A stretch of 64,000 nucleotides of DNA from Anaerostipes sp. 992a (GCF_001940245.1 NZ_MJIG01000004.1:868001-932000), one strand, 5' to 3'; positions 7,472 to 18,771 are shown, counted from the stretch's first letter. Translations and numbers: made by a program. Notes: generated by a model not told the origin, from the sequence alone.

Positions 7472-10400
7472 TTATTGTACCCTCAGTGTACCTGCTTCTG
7501 AAGTCACACTATTTCCTCTTTCATCGGTTACCACACAACGGTACTGCTGCCCATTTCTAGCTGCTGTGATTGGCACGCTGATGGTAGATGTCTTACTTCC
7601 ACTCTGAGAAGAATTTCTCCAGCTGGTTCCATCATCATTGCTATACTGCCACTGGTACTTTAACCCTTCTCCGTTGGCTCCTACCGTAAAGCTTGCCGTA
7701 TCTCCCACTGCTCCGATATAATCTTCCGGCTGGCTGGTGATCGTTAGTTCTGTTCCAACGATCAGCTTTGCTGCCTCTGAAGTTACACTGCTTCCATTTG
7801 CATCGGTTACAACACAGCGGTACTGCTGGCCATTTCTTGCCTCTGTGATCGGCACCTTGATCGTCGCTGTCTTATTACCACTCTGGGAAGAGTTTTTCCA
7901 GGTTGCCCCTTTGTCATTGCTGTACTGCCACTGGTATTTTAATTCCTCTCCAGTAGCCGTTACGGTAAATGTTGCTGTCTTTCCAACTTCACCTGTATAA
8001 TTTACTGGCTGTCCGGTAATTACTGGACCTTCGGATGCGGTTCCAACAATCAATCTTGCTGCATCAGATGTTACTTTATTTCCATTCACATCTGTTACCA
8101 TACAGCGGTACTGCTGGCCATTTCTTGCCTCTGTGATTGGCACCTTGATCGTCGCTGTCTTATTACCACTCTGGGAAGAGTTTTTCCAGGTTGCCCCTTT
8201 GTCATTGCTGTACTGCCACTGGTATATTAACTCTTCTCCAGTTGCTGTTACGATAAATACTGCTGTATCTCCCACTGCTCCTGTATAATCTTCTGGCTGC
8301 CCTGTGATCATTGGACCTTCGGAAGCTTTTCCAATGATCAGACTTGCTGCACCCGAGGTCACACTATTTCCATTTTCATCGGTTACCACACAACGATACT
8401 GCTGGCCATTTCTTGCCTCTGTGATCGGCACCTTGATCGTGTCTGTCTTATTACCATTCTGGGACGAATTCTTCCAGGTACTTCCTTTGTCACTGCTGAA
8501 CTGCCATTGATAGATAAGCCCATTACCAGCTGCCTTCACTGTAAAGGTTGCGGTCTCTCCCACCGCTCCCGTATAATCTGACGGCTGAGTAGCGATCACC
8601 AATGCTTCTGCTTTCTTGCTTACAACCAGTGTTCCTGATTCAGAGATTGCCTGATTACCTTCTCCATCTGTCACAATGCAGCGGTACTGCTGGCCATTTC
8701 TTGCTTCTGTGATCGGCACACGGATCGTATCCGTCTGGTTGCCGCTCTGGGAAGAGTTCTTCCAGGTACTTCCCTTATCATTACTGAACTGCCACTGATA
8801 GGTGAGCCCTTCTCCTATTGCTTCAACCGTAAATACTGCAGTATCCCCTACCGCTCCTGTATAATCTTCTGGCTGACTGACAACTTCTACCGAAGGTTTC
8901 CGATTTGGATCTACGATGCTAGAAGCTTTAAATCCCCATTCATTTCCAGAACTATCTGATACCAACTTAATCCTTATGGTATCACCTGGAATCGTTATCA
9001 TCTGACCGGCTAATATGGTGCCTGTGTACTTACCTATCTCATTTCCATTACCATCATAAATATATAAGAAATCAAAGTCCTCTTCTATATTTGTTCTTTC
9101 ATCAAATATAATGCTTAAAGTTTCTGCCCCTTCTAATGTGTAAACCCAAAAATCAGAGCAATTATTCTCATAGTTATGAGGACTTTCCATCTCTTCCACA
9201 GTAGCTGCAACATGAGCGGTATTACTTACCGTAACCGTACATTTATTGCTAACACCACTTCCGTCCTTTGCACTAACTTTAATCTCAGCTGTTCCTTTTC
9301 CTAAGGCTCTTACCATACCATTCTGGTCAATGGTTGCAACTTCTTCATTTGAAGAACTCCATTCCACTTCCTTGTTGGCTGCTTCACTTGGATTGGCAGT
9401 TGCTGTTAACTGATAAGTATCCAATGCCTCCATTGAAAGAGAAGTCTTATTCAGAGAAATCGAAGTCACTGGCTGTACCACAGTTACCTTACATGATGTG
9501 TTCACATCCCCCACGATTAATTTAATAGTAGCAGTTCCTAATGCTTTCGCTGTCACTAAGCCTGTATCATCAATGGTGATAATATCCGTGTTGGAACTCT
9601 TCCAGGATACTTCATCTGTGAAATTTGAAGGAGTAACAGACATAATCAGTTTATCCTTCTGTCCTTTATTTAACGTCAATTCTGTCTTATTTAAAGTAAC
9701 TTCTGTTGCTTTTACTTCCTGGTTTACGAACTTGATTCCATGATCATTAGCAAATGTCTCAGCATACGTTCCTGCAATTCCATAAATGGTAAGTTTATCA
9801 AGATAACTGAACGCTGTAGAATCAATACTGGTAACTGCCCTTGGAATTATGATTTCCTTAAATTCTACGCTATTTGAAAATGCATGATCTTTTATCGTTG
9901 TTACTCGGTAAGGAACGGTAATCTTTTCTAATTTTGCACACTGGTCAAATGCATATGATGGAATGCTGGTAATTCCATTCCCTAATGTTACATCTGCTAA
10001 TGTATCACAATGTTGGAAAATATATGTTCCTATGCTTGTTACACTATTTGGAATCTCAATTTTTGCTAATGCATCACAGCCATAAAATGCATACTTTCCT
10101 AGTGTCTTAATATTTTTTCCTAATACAACATTAGATAATGATACACAGTTGTTAAATGCTGATTCTCCAATGGTTGCATTAGAATCTTTAAATTCTACCG
10201 ATTCCAGTGGTGAATTCTTAAATGCATTATTTCCAACAGATGTCACTTTTTCAGGAATCGTGATTGATTTTAATCCGCTATTTTCAAAAGCTGAATCATT
10301 AATATTTGTAATTGTATCCGGTAAAGCAATTATTTCTAAACTTGTACAATTATAAAACATGCTGTTGGTAATTGTAGCTCTAGTATCTGGTAATTTTACA

Positions 10401-13400
10401 TAAGAAAGATTTTTACAATCGTAAAAAGTATTATTTCCTATTTGAGTAACAGAATTTGGTATTTCTATCCTAGTCAATCCTGTATTTCTAAATACATTAT
10501 CTCCTATCGCTGTTATACTGTCTGGTATATTTATGTTACTTAAAACTGTACAGTCCTGAAATGCAACGGCTCCTATCCTCGTTACCGTATCCGGTATCTC
10601 CACACTTTTTAGCGCAGTTGCTCCATCAAATGCATAATCAGGTAATTCTGTCATCCCTTCTTCTATCACTGCTTTCTCGATATTACTGCCGCGAAATGAC
10701 CCTTCTTTAAAGCCTCCTCCCTGCATACTAGTTGCTGTCTTTGGTATCGTGATCTCTGTCACTCCTGTATTCCCGCTCAATATCTCTCTTCCCATGCTGG
10801 TCAGATTCTTTGGCAGTGTTAATGATACCAATCCTGTATTTTCAAATGCAGCATCTCCTATCGCTGTCACACTGTCTGGTATATTTATGTTACTTAAAGC
10901 TGTACAGTCCTGAAATGCAACGGCTCCTATCCTCGTTACCGTATCCGGTATCTCCACACTTTTTAGCGCAGTTGCTCCATCAAATGCATAATCGGGTAAT
11001 TTTGTCATCCCTTCTTCTATCACTGCTTTCTCGATATTACTGCCGCGAAATGACCCTTCTTTAAAGCCTCCTCCCTGCATACTAGTTGCTGTCTTTGGTA
11101 TCGTGATCTCTGTCACTCCTGTATTCCCGCTCAATATCTCTCTTCCCATGCTGGTCAGATTCTTTGGCAGTGCCAATGATACCAATCCTGTATTTTCAAA
11201 TGCAGCATCTCCTATCGCTGTCACACTGTCTGGTATATTTATGTTATTTAAAGCTGTACAGTCCTTAAATGCAACGGCTCCTATCCTCGTTACCGTATCC
11301 GGTATCTCCACACTTTTCAGCGCAGTGGCTCCATCAAATGCATAATCGGGTAATTCTGTCATCCCTTCTTCTATCACTGCTTTCTCGATATTACTGCCGC
11401 GAAATGACCCTTCTTTAAAGCCTCCTCCCTGCATACTAGTTACTGTCTTTGGTATCGTGATCTCTGTCACTCCTGTATTCCCGCTCAATATCTCTCTTCC
11501 CATGCTGGTCAGATTCTTTGGCAGTGCCAATGATACCAATCCTGTATTTTCAAATGCAGCATCTCCTATAGTTGTTACCGTATCCGGTATTTCTATGCTC
11601 TGCAGATTACTACATCTACTAAATACACTACTTCCAATAGATGTTATGCCATTCGGTATGATTACAGATTGAAGCAGTGTATTACTTGCAAAAGATTCAT
11701 TCCCCAAAGCTACTACCTTATGCCCATCCAACTGACTCGGAATGATCAATGCTCTTGCATTTCCACTGTATTTGGTAATGGTTGCATTTCCATCTTCACT
11801 TAAACTATATTTATAAATCGTGATTGGATTTCCTTCTGCATCGTATCCATCTCCACTTCCACTGCCCCATCCACTTCCTGCATATTGAGAATAGCCAGAG
11901 GTTAGATATTTATAGCTTTTTCCCCTACTACAAAATCCTACTTTCTTACCATCTTCATAGTGATGGTCAATATTAATCGGTGAATTTGTTCCATCATAGA
12001 TAACGACCTTCTTCTCATACGTCTCATCTATCCAGGAACAGCTGGCATATGCACCATACGATGCATATAAGTATGCGGTAAACTGTACGCATTTTTCTGG
12101 AGTCTGATCATCAAAGTACTGATCTGCTTCTAACTTTGCGATTCCTCCAGCTTTGGCATACACATATGCTTTGGCAAAACTTGGCTTCGTAAGTCCTGCT
12201 TTTATATTGATTCCAGCCTGTCCATTGGCCTCTATAGAAATAGAATATAATTTTGCCTGAAAGGACTGAAGAATACGCAATCCATCTTTCTTATTTAATG
12301 AAAATCCAGTTTCGATATAGGCTTTTTGTGTTCCGCTGATAGAACCTGACAGGTCAAAGTCTGCATTGATATCAATTCCACCTACTCCCTGAATTCCCCA
12401 ATTTGCAATGGTTACTGTCTGGCTGCCCAATGCTTCTGTAATATTCCCTTTTCCCATATAGGTAATCTGAGCATCAGATGTAAATTTTAAATAAGCTTTT
12501 TGTTTTAAAGTACTGAATTCATAATAAACTTTAGGATTTGTAATATCTACCTTGACATCTACGGATACTCCGCTTCCCAGATTTACGGTTTTTGTAAAAT
12601 GTGCAGATTTATATTGTTTCTCTGTTATTTTTCTCTCTGCTACACGAGCTGATGAATAAGTCTCACCCGTCTCTTCATTGCTGTACGTTACTTCAACCCC
12701 CTCTGCTGGCTGGATATCCATAAGATCAGCTTCAACAACTCCCTGTGCATCAACCGCAGCAAAGGCATCCTCATTATCAGTATCTTTTGTCACAATTGTA
12801 ATTGTATTTCCATCCTTTGTCACACTCTCAGCAGTATATGCATTAGCAATTCCATTTTGATAAACAACAAACTGAGTTCCGCTTTCAATGGTAACTGGAC
12901 AGTCCGTAATCGTAACACGATTCTCTTCATCTACAGAAACTATTGTTCCATCTGGTACTTCCACTACCCCATCTGCAAGATCATACTGACTGTCGTAGCT
13001 TTCATCTACTACATCCGCTTCTAATACCTTCTGTACATCAGATAACATGGTCTGTACTTCTTCTGACGTTATATTAGTCTCAGGTGAAAATCTTCCATCG
13101 ACCAATTTAATCCATTGCCGATTCACCGAAATTTGAGCATCATCTGGTGATGAACAATCCGCTGAATCGCTGAATGTATATTCTGTTCCTTCATCCAGCT
13201 GAAATCCAAGACAGAAATTCAATGTCTTTACTGCAAAATCTCTGGTAACCGGATCATCTGGATGAATAGGATCTCCTTCCTCAATATCCACTACCCCAAA
13301 CTGGATTGCTAAAAGAATATCCTTGTAATATGTATGATCTTCTTTCAAATCACTAAAATAATTGTCTGGATAATTATCCTCTTCTACTGTCATTCCAAAA

Positions 13401-13777
13401 ACAACGGTCAAATCATGTAGCCATTCCGCACGGGTAATGATTCCATCTGTCCCATAAATCAGATTCCCACTTTCCTCTGTTGTGGCTCCAGTATCTGATT
13501 TTACCGTCTTATTCGTTTCTGTGATTTCTTCTTTGTTTTCTGTGGCATCAGATGAGTCTTCTTGTGCCTCTGCCCCCTCTTCCCCATCGTCCATTACACC
13601 ATCAACTGCCTTTTTAACAGAATCTATGACTCCATCAATTGCAGAATTTTCCTTTTCTTCCGTCTCTGTCTTCACTGTTGTTTGATCCTTAGCAGCATAT
13701 ACCTCTACAGGCACTGAACCGATAATCATCATGATAGACAACAGTACCGCCAGAATACGCTTCTTGTGTCTTTTCAT
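7472..13777 (-). CDS. BspA-type leucine-rich repeat surface protein with Big_2, CUB-like and Ig-like modules
   Basis: A 2101-residue secreted protein. Order seen: signal peptide; acidic Glu/Thr-rich linker; two SLH-like segments at about residues 110-250 (FSDLKEDHTYYKDILLA; DPIHPDDPVTRDFAVK); a beta-rich region to about 600; BspA-type LRRs at about 660-1360 (repeats such as IPDTVTRIGAVAFKDC); two Big_2 domains with VTLNKTELTLNKGQ and ISLNKTSLSMEALD starts; a CUB-like domain (FDFLYIYDGNGNEIGKYTG); then five Ig-like modules to the end. BspA-type LRR proteins of gut and oral bacteria usually bind host or bacterial surface ligands, so adhesin is the likely role. Three copies of a 354-bp block lie within the LRR region. 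Its start has GAGGAGG, and a class 1 promoter lies upstream. Two of its Ig modules are nearly identical in DNA to those of the NlpC/P60 gene. Confidence 0.85.
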   Translation of the reverse strand: MKRHKKRILAVLLSIMMIIGSVPVEVYAAKDQTTVKTETEEKENSAIDGVIDSVKKAVDGVMDDGEEGAEAQEDSSDATENKEEITETNKTVKSDTGATTEESGNLIYGTDGIITRAEWLHDLTVVFGMTVEEDNYPDNYFSDLKEDHTYYKDILLAIQFGVVDIEEGDPIHPDDPVTRDFAVKTLNFCLGFQLDEGTEYTFSDSADCSSPDDAQISVNRQWIKLVDGRFSPETNITSEEVQTMLSDVQKVLEADVVDESYDSQYDLADGVVEVPDGTIVSVDEENRVTITDCPVTIESGTQFVVYQNGIANAYTAESVTKDGNTITIVTKDTDNEDAFAAVDAQGVVEADLMDIQPAEGVEVTYSNEETGETYSSARVAERKITEKQYKSAHFTKTVNLGSGVSVDVKVDITNPKVYYEFSTLKQKAYLKFTSDAQITYMGKGNITEALGSQTVTIANWGIQGVGGIDINADFDLSGSISGTQKAYIETGFSLNKKDGLRILQSFQAKLYSISIEANGQAGINIKAGLTKPSFAKAYVYAKAGGIAKLEADQYFDDQTPEKCVQFTAYLYASYGAYASCSWIDETYEKKVVIYDGTNSPINIDHHYEDGKKVGFCSRGKSYKYLTSGYSQYAGSGWGSGSGDGYDAEGNPITIYKYSLSEDGNATITKYSGNARALIIPSQLDGHKVVALGNESFASNTLLQSVIIPNGITSIGSSVFSRCSNLQSIEIPDTVTTIGDAAFENTGLVSLALPKNLTSMGREILSGNTGVTEITIPKTVTSMQGGGFKEGSFRGSNIEKAVIEEGMTELPDYAFDGATALKSVEIPDTVTRIGAVAFKDCTALNNINIPDSVTAIGDAAFENTGLVSLALPKNLTSMGREILSGNTGVTEITIPKTATSMQGGGFKEGSFRGSNIEKAVIEEGMTKLPDYAFDGATALKSVEIPDTVTRIGAVAFQDCTALSNINIPDSVTAIGDAAFENTGLVSLTLPKNLTSMGREILSGNTGVTEITIPKTATSMQGGGFKEGSFRGSNIEKAVIEEGMTELPDYAFDGATALKSVEIPDTVTRIGAVAFQDCTVLSNINIPDSITAIGDNVFRNTGLTRIEIPNSVTQIGNNTFYDCKNLSYVKLPDTRATITNSMFYNCTSLEIIALPDTITNINDSAFENSGLKSITIPEKVTSVGNNAFKNSPLESVEFKDSNATIGESAFNNCVSLSNVVLGKNIKTLGKYAFYGCDALAKIEIPNSVTSIGTYIFQHCDTLADVTLGNGITSIPSYAFDQCAKLEKITVPYRVTTIKDHAFSNSVEFKEIIIPRAVTSIDSTAFSYLDKLTIYGIAGTYAETFANDHGIKFVNQEVKATEVTLNKTELTLNKGQKDKLIMSVTPSNFTDEVSWKSSNTDIITIDDTGLVTAKALGTATIKLIVGDVNTSCKVTVVQPVTSISLNKTSLSMEALDTYQLTATANPSEAANKEVEWSSSNEEVATIDQNGMVRALGKGTAEIKVSAKDGSGVSNKCTVTVSNTAHVAATVEEMESPHNYENNCSDFWVYTLEGAETLSIIFDERTNIEEDFDFLYIYDGNGNEIGKYTGTILAGQMITIPGDTIRIKLVSDSSGNEWGFKASSIVDPNRKPSVEVVSQPEDYTGAVGDTAVFTVEAIGEGLTYQWQFSNDKGSTWKNSSQSGNQTDTIRVPITEARNGQQYRCIVTDGEGNQAISESGTLVVSKKAEALVIATQPSDYTGAVGETATFTVKAAGNGLIYQWQFSSDKGSTWKNSSQNGNKTDTIKVPITEARNGQQYRCVVTDENGNSVTSGAASLIIGKASEGPMITGQPEDYTGAVGDTAVFIVTATGEELIYQWQYSNDKGATWKNSSQSGNKTATIKVPITEARNGQQYRCMVTDVNGNKVTSDAARLIVGTASEGPVITGQPVNYTGEVGKTATFTVTATGEELKYQWQYSNDKGATWKNSSQSGNKTATIKVPITEARNGQQYRCVVTDANGSSVTSEAAKLIVGTELTITSQPEDYIGAVGDTASFTVGANGEGLKYQWQYSNDDGTSWRNSSQSGSKTSTISVPITAARNGQQYRCVVTDERGNSVTSEAGTLRVQ
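10505..11567 (-). repeat. Three tandem 354-bp repeats inside the LRR gene
   Basis: The same DNA block recurs at a period of exactly 354 bp (118 codons); for example ATCCTGTATTTTCAAATGC begins at 10831, 11185 and 11539. The copies differ by only a few bases. The period is a whole number of codons, so copy-number change would keep the reading frame. Confidence 0.9.
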
Positions 13778-13820
13778 ACGTTCCTCCTCTTTATGATATA
13801 ATTCTAAAATGAATAAAAAA

Positions 13821-13883
13821 ATTATATCACGTCAACAAGTAACATTTTTTTTATTGACATAAACGTCCTATTTAATGTCATAA
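13821..13883 (-). promoter_or_regulatory. Class 1 promoter of the BspA-like giant
   Basis: Minus strand: TTATGAC at 13883-13877, 14 bp, TTATGTC at 13862-13856, exactly 29 bp, then TATAAT at 13826-13821, 44 bp before the ATG at 13777. This is one of the cleanest examples of the shared architecture. Confidence 0.72.
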
Positions 13884-13902
13884 ATATCCAAACATACAAA
13901 AC

Positions 13903-13928
13903 AGGAGAAGGACTTTCATCCTTCTCCT
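13903..13928 (-). terminator. Hairpin after the lysozyme/lectin gene
   Basis: AGGAGAAGGA (13903-13912) pairs with TCCTTCTCCT (13919-13928) around CTTTCA, followed on the minus strand by a T-rich stretch. It lies 13 bp after the stop at 13942. Confidence 0.75.
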
Positions 13929-13941
13929 AATTAACAATCTT

Positions 13942-16900
13942 TTATTGTACCCTCAGTGTACCTGCTTCTGAAGTCACACTATTTCCCCTTTCATCGGTTA
14001 CCACACAACGGTACTGCTGGCCATTTCTAGCTGCTGTGATTGGCACTTTGATCATATATGTCCGGCTTCCATTCTGGGAAGAATTCTTCCATGCATTCCC
14101 TCCGTCATTGCTGTACTGCCACTGGTAGCTCAGGCCCGTGCCTTCTGCCCTTACCGTAAAGACTGCCGTCTCTCCAACTGCCCCGGTATAATCCTCCGGA
14201 TGGCTGGTGATGGATACTCCCTGGGTAGCTGCCCCAACGATCAGTCTTGCTGCGCTGGATATTGCCTTGTTCCCTTCTCCATCCGTCACCACACAGCGGT
14301 ACTGCTGGCCGTCCCTCGCTGCCGTGACCGGCACTTTGATCGTATCTGTCTTATTCCCACTCTGGGAAGAGTCCTTCCATGCATTCCCTCTGTCATTGCT
14401 ATACTGCCACTGGTAGCTCAGGCCCGTGCCTTCTGCCCTTACCGTAAAGACTGCCGTCTCTCCAACTGCTCCCTTATAGTCTTCCGGCTGGCTGGTGATC
14501 GTGGCCGCTTCCTTTCCGCCTTCTACTGTCAGAGTCAATGTCATGGATGCACCCCGGTAGTTCCTCGTCTCTTCTGAGGTGACAGTGACTGTCACTGTCC
14601 CTGCCTGTTTCCCAGTGATCATGCCGGACCCATCCACCGTGGCGATATTTTCGTCATCGATCTGATAGCGGATGGCGCCATCCCCAGATGTTGATGCGGA
14701 TACCTTTGCTCTTTCCCCGGTCCGGATTGTATCAGCGGACAATACGGCACTGATGGCAGGGGATGCCTTTTCCACCTTCACCGTGATCTCTTTGGATGTA
14801 GCCTCATATTCCTCTGTCTCTGATACTGTCACCGTGATCACAGCCGTACCAGCTCCCTTTATGGCCACCCTTCCGTCATCTGTGACCTCTACCACACCGG
14901 TATCACTGGAATGATAAGAGAGGCTTCCATCTCCTTCAGTCAATCTGACATCCAGTGTGAACGGATCATCCCCATAGGTCTTTGTATAGGAATCGCTTCC
15001 TGCAATGGTCTGTCCGTATTTGACGTCATACTCACAGATCAATCCTCCATTATTATGATGATAAAAGCCGCTAGATGCACCAGATCTATCCGTCCGGTCG
15101 ATCCACTCGCCCGGAGCTTTATTCGGTGGATTGTCCTTTGCTATGAAATAGGCATATCCTTCATTTTCCGCATTCCCTTCCGGATAATCGGTGTCCCAGT
15201 TGCTGTAGCTGAACGCTTCTCCTGTCACCCATTCCCATTTCCCGACTTCCTCCTCTGAACTGCATCCGATGCTGTAATATCCCTGGTTCCCTTCTGCCGT
15301 CAGTCCTTTCAACAGATCGTTTTCCTCCTGGCTGGTGATCGTCGCCAGATAGCCCCCTCTCGCTTCACAGAAAGCCCTAGCCTCCTTCCAGCTCATGCTG
15401 TAGTCATAGATCTCATATTTATGGTGCCCCCTGGCCACCTCTGCTGTTGCAGCCGGGTCTCCTTCCTCTCTCCATCGTGCATACAGGGTGTCCGCTGCAT
15501 AGGTGCTGCTCCTGTTGATCCTGGTCCCCCCGTCCTCTCTGGTATACCATCCATCGAACAGATATCCTTCCCTCTCTGGTATCGGCAGGTCCCCATAGAC
15601 CTCTGCATCCTCTACATATTTGTGGGATGCCAGATATGCATCATAGGAGCCGTAGGCATAGACCATCTGGTCCTCATAATCGCATCCGACATAATTCCCG
15701 ACAGAGACCTGATCCGTGAATTCCACTCCGCCCTTTCCATTATCAAAATGGCCGGAGACTACCATCCCTCCGTCCGGTACCTTTACCTGCATCGTGGAGC
15801 CATATGCACGGATTTGTGTCATGGTCCCATCCGCAGAAACCACCACTTCTCCTCCATACTGATTGGTGTCTACGGTCATCCCTGGCACATTATAGACGAT
15901 CAGCTGCTGTGTGCCCCTTCCCGTATTAAAACCGTCCACTTTACGCCTTGCATGCGCTTCCTTGAAACTTCCTCCCTGGGCATCAAAGGTGATCTTATGC
16001 CCTGTCTCAAAGTCACCATCTGTCCTGACCAGCCTGAACTTCTGTGCATTTATCAGGTTCTGGTTATATATCTGTACAGTATCCCCGATGTTTTGGTTGC
16101 CACTGCGCATATCTAGCGCTGTTTCCGTAGCATGCTGTGGGACAAGGCAGTATATGCTCCCGCATGGCAGCACATACCAGCTCTGTGCCTTAGAGCCATT
16201 ATATGCGTGCTGCCATACATTTGTCCCGGATGCCGTGGCTCCACCTTCTATATCCAGATACATCCCCGATCCGACATCCCGGATGCTGTATATGCCGTTC
16301 CCTTTGTACTTAAAATAAAATGCCTGATATGCAGATGTTCTTGATTCCTGCACCTCTACATTCGCGTTTGATTCGTTCGAATCACCAGCGATCCCGACTG
16401 AACGGTCACTATTGGAATTTGAGCGTATATAGTAGGTCCCATCCTGGACCGTTGCCGAAGTACCCAGCACGGCAAAAGCTTTTGCCACCAGCCACGTTGT
16501 CCCGGCTGAATTGGTGGCGATGACACGATATGCATACATGCCTGCCGGCAGATTGTTGAATAAAATATCATTATCCATGTTATGGATATCATATGTCGTA
16601 GAGTTTGGATTCACGGTCTTCCCAGTCCAGCATTTTTCATCATAATCATAGACTCCTACGGTCACGGATGTCAGTTTGGTCGGGGAAGATATGGTGCCTT
16701 TGATGGAAAAGGTGCTTCCCTGTGTCAGTGTCCCCGGTGTATTATAGTTTGTGATCTTTAGCTCTGTTACTGCTGCATACTCAGGCCAATACTTATTCCT
16801 TGCAAGGTCCTGCCTTGTGGTATAATAACTACTTGAACAGCCTTCATAATATTTTGCCCAACACAATGCTGCTTCTGAGGCCCCATCTGCTGTATTGGCA

Positions 16901-17652
16901 ACTGCTTTTAATGTAGATAACCGAAAATATGAATCACTATCTAATTCATGTTTCATAAAATACAACTGACCAGTTAAAGTAGTATAATCATATCCATTAT
17001 TATTGCACCATGTAATTAACTTATTATATCTATTTCCTGCGGCTTCTCCATTGTTCCATTGACATATCCCATAACTTTTCGTTCCACCAGTGTCATTTGG
17101 ATTTACTGCTGTTGGACTAAAATTTGATTCACATTGTATATTAGCCATTACGCCACATGCTCCTGCAGTATTCAGTCCAACGTTATTAATTAAGAAGTTA
17201 TAAACCGTAGTTTCATGCGGGCTGCTTGTAACTGATTTTTTTAATCCATTTTTATTGGTAGCATTTGTTACATATATACCAGCATATGGCAGTTCGACTA
17301 AATTACATCCATATTCATTTTCATCCCATACAGGATTAAATTGATAATAGTAATAATGAGAATCTTCATAGTCACCCTCGCATTTTCAACTAACTGGTAT
17401 CTCTGTTATCTCTTCAGAGTTCTCCAAATAAACTTCTATTGTATCTGGTAAGCTATTCATAATTTCTTCCAGATCCGGTTTCCCATTAAAATAATAATAC
17501 TGTGGTTCTTCTTGTGCAAAAGATGAAATCATCTGCACTATTCCTTCTTTTGCAAATAATACCCGCATATTAAAAAATCCAACTGTATTATAATTAATAC
17601 ACATTAAAAATGCCAATATAACGACTGTTAACTGTTTTATTCTCTTCTTCAT
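13942..17652 (-). pseudogene. Secreted lysozyme/ricin/C-type-lectin Ig-module protein, interrupted by an in-frame TGA
   Basis: The ATG at 17652 follows AAAGGAGG and encodes a signal peptide, but the frame hits TGA at 17388-17386. The same frame then stays open to 13942, giving about 1236 codons in all; an internal ATG at 17148 is not a credible native start because it lies inside a conserved domain. Domains in order: phage-tail-lysozyme-like (NTAGACGVMANIQCESNFSP, SYGICQWNNGEAAGNRY); ricin-type beta-trefoil (GTYYIRSNSNSDRSVGI); InlB-type repeat (YLFDGWYTREDGGTRI); C-type lectin-like domain (MSWKEARAFCEARGGYLATI); two Big_2-like domains; two Ig-like modules. Such architecture suggests a wall-active, glycan-binding surface enzyme. 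Its promoter is cut off by an insertion element. The lysozyme to Big_2 section is visibly richer in GC than the gene start. Alternatives are readthrough or a sequencing error at one base. Confidence 0.8.
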
Positions 17653-17675
17653 TTTTCCTCCTTTTTCTATAAATA

Positions 17676-18674
17676 ATCTCTCGGATTCTTTAAACCAGTA
17701 AAATCAAGGCTTTCAGATTCTTTTTTTATAAAAATCACCCACTTTTTTCATTAAATTTTTTCATTAAAACACTTGACATATCCCTTTAAAAATGTGGTGC
17801 TTCGCGCCTTTTTAATCAAGAAGCATATTATTCCGGCGGCGCCGGTTCGTTTTTTGTTTGGAGACGATTTTATGTTACCTGTTAACTGCGGCAGTCATGC
17901 TGACTACCAAAACTTTGTTGTTACTAATCTTCGTAAATATTATCCTGATCCAGATTCTATTGCGCTTTCCACATGGGATATCATTGAGCGCTTTTGGAAC
18001 CTTGATCTATCGGCTACTGATTCTCCTATGGCTGATAAATATTCAAAATTCGGTCCCGTGCCAAAAACTCCTTCCTGCATGCAACGTTCTTATCTTTTGT
18101 CCATTGATTTTAAAGTTACTTCATTAACTGAATGGGCTGCACAGCTTAAGATTGATCCACTTTATGCTATCCTCAGTGGTTTTGATGTTGGCGATACTCC
18201 CAGCTGTATTTCCTATACCTGTCAGACACCATGTTCTGATGCAAAATATGGACGAATGGTTCATTTAGTCATGAAAGATAATCCGAGATTATTCAACAAT
18301 TCACCAAGAAGCAGTAAAGAATGGAAACTGGAATACAATGCAAGAACATCTGCTGAACGTTCAAATAAACGTGAGAAATTAGACTTTAAACTAGAAGACG
18401 ACAGACGCCGTTCAACTAAGATGTGGTACTGCCGACTTTATCACATCCTTATGTTACAACATCTGGATGCATGGGATTTGCCATTTGAATCCACCCGCAG
18501 AAAGTTGATTTTGAATGTAGCATAATCCTATGGTCTATCATACCATCTTTTGAAACATAGTGAGCGCTATGTTTATTTCTCATGCAATTTTTTTGTTCCA
18601 CAAGTAATATTTACTTTTCAAAGTCCAATGCCAGAGTTTAGCTGGCATGATCAATCAGAATTCCTAGAGATCAT
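17676..18674 (+). mobile_element. Internally deleted insertion sequence remnant
   Basis: An about 1-kb unit bounded by imperfect inverted ends: ATCTCTCGGATTCT at the left and, read on the other strand at the right, ATCTCTAGGAATTCT ending at 18674. It contains a shortened transposase gene. A GC-rich palindrome (CCGGCGGCGCCGG, 17833-17845) sits before the transposase start, a common position for hairpins that block read-in translation of transposases. No target-site duplication is obvious. It lies between a class 1 promoter and the gene that promoter should serve. Confidence 0.6.
17872..18525 (+). pseudogene. Transposase remnant with internal deletion
   Basis: About 217 codons from the ATG at 17872 (GGAG upstream); the frame is open further upstream to a TTG at 17773. 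The N-terminal part (CGSHADYQNFVVTNLRKYYP, LTEWAAQLKIDPLYAILSGF) and the C-terminal part (YNARTSAERSNKREKLDF, STKMWYCRLYHILM) look like the two ends of a DDE-type IS transposase common in Clostridia. The expected central catalytic region is missing, and the junction near codon 130 (SYTCQTPCSDAKYG) reads through in frame. It is probably not active on its own but could be mobilised in trans. The IS family is not certain. Confidence 0.65.
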
Positions 18675-18689
18675 TTGATAGATGCACAC

Positions 18690-18752
18690 ATTATATCATT
18701 TTGAAAAACTTAATTTTCTTTAATGTCACAAATAGCCAACTTAATGTCATAA
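18690..18752 (-). promoter_or_regulatory. Class 1 promoter cut off from its gene by the insertion element
   Basis: Minus strand: TTATGAC at 18752-18746, 14 bp, TTGTGAC at 18731-18725, exactly 29 bp, then TATAAT at 18695-18690. The next base positions downstream are the IS remnant, and the first surface gene start (17652) is now about 1 kb away instead of the usual 33-45 bp. I infer this was the promoter of the 13942-17652 gene. Confidence 0.68.
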
Positions 18753-18771
18753 TAATCTGTTATAAAAGAAA

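Noticed and set aside
15421-16116. 231-codon plus-strand open frame
   Set aside because: Antisense to a clear ricin/InlB-repeat coding region; no family features or ribosome binding site.
13942-17148. C-type lectin-like domain of the lysozyme gene as another DGR target
   Set aside because: Domain type would fit, but no stretch resembles the template repeat and its Asn codons are not clustered.
17386-17388. TGA as selenocysteine codon
   Set aside because: No convincing SECIS-like hairpin directly downstream and no reason for Sec at this non-catalytic linker; nonsense mutation is simpler.
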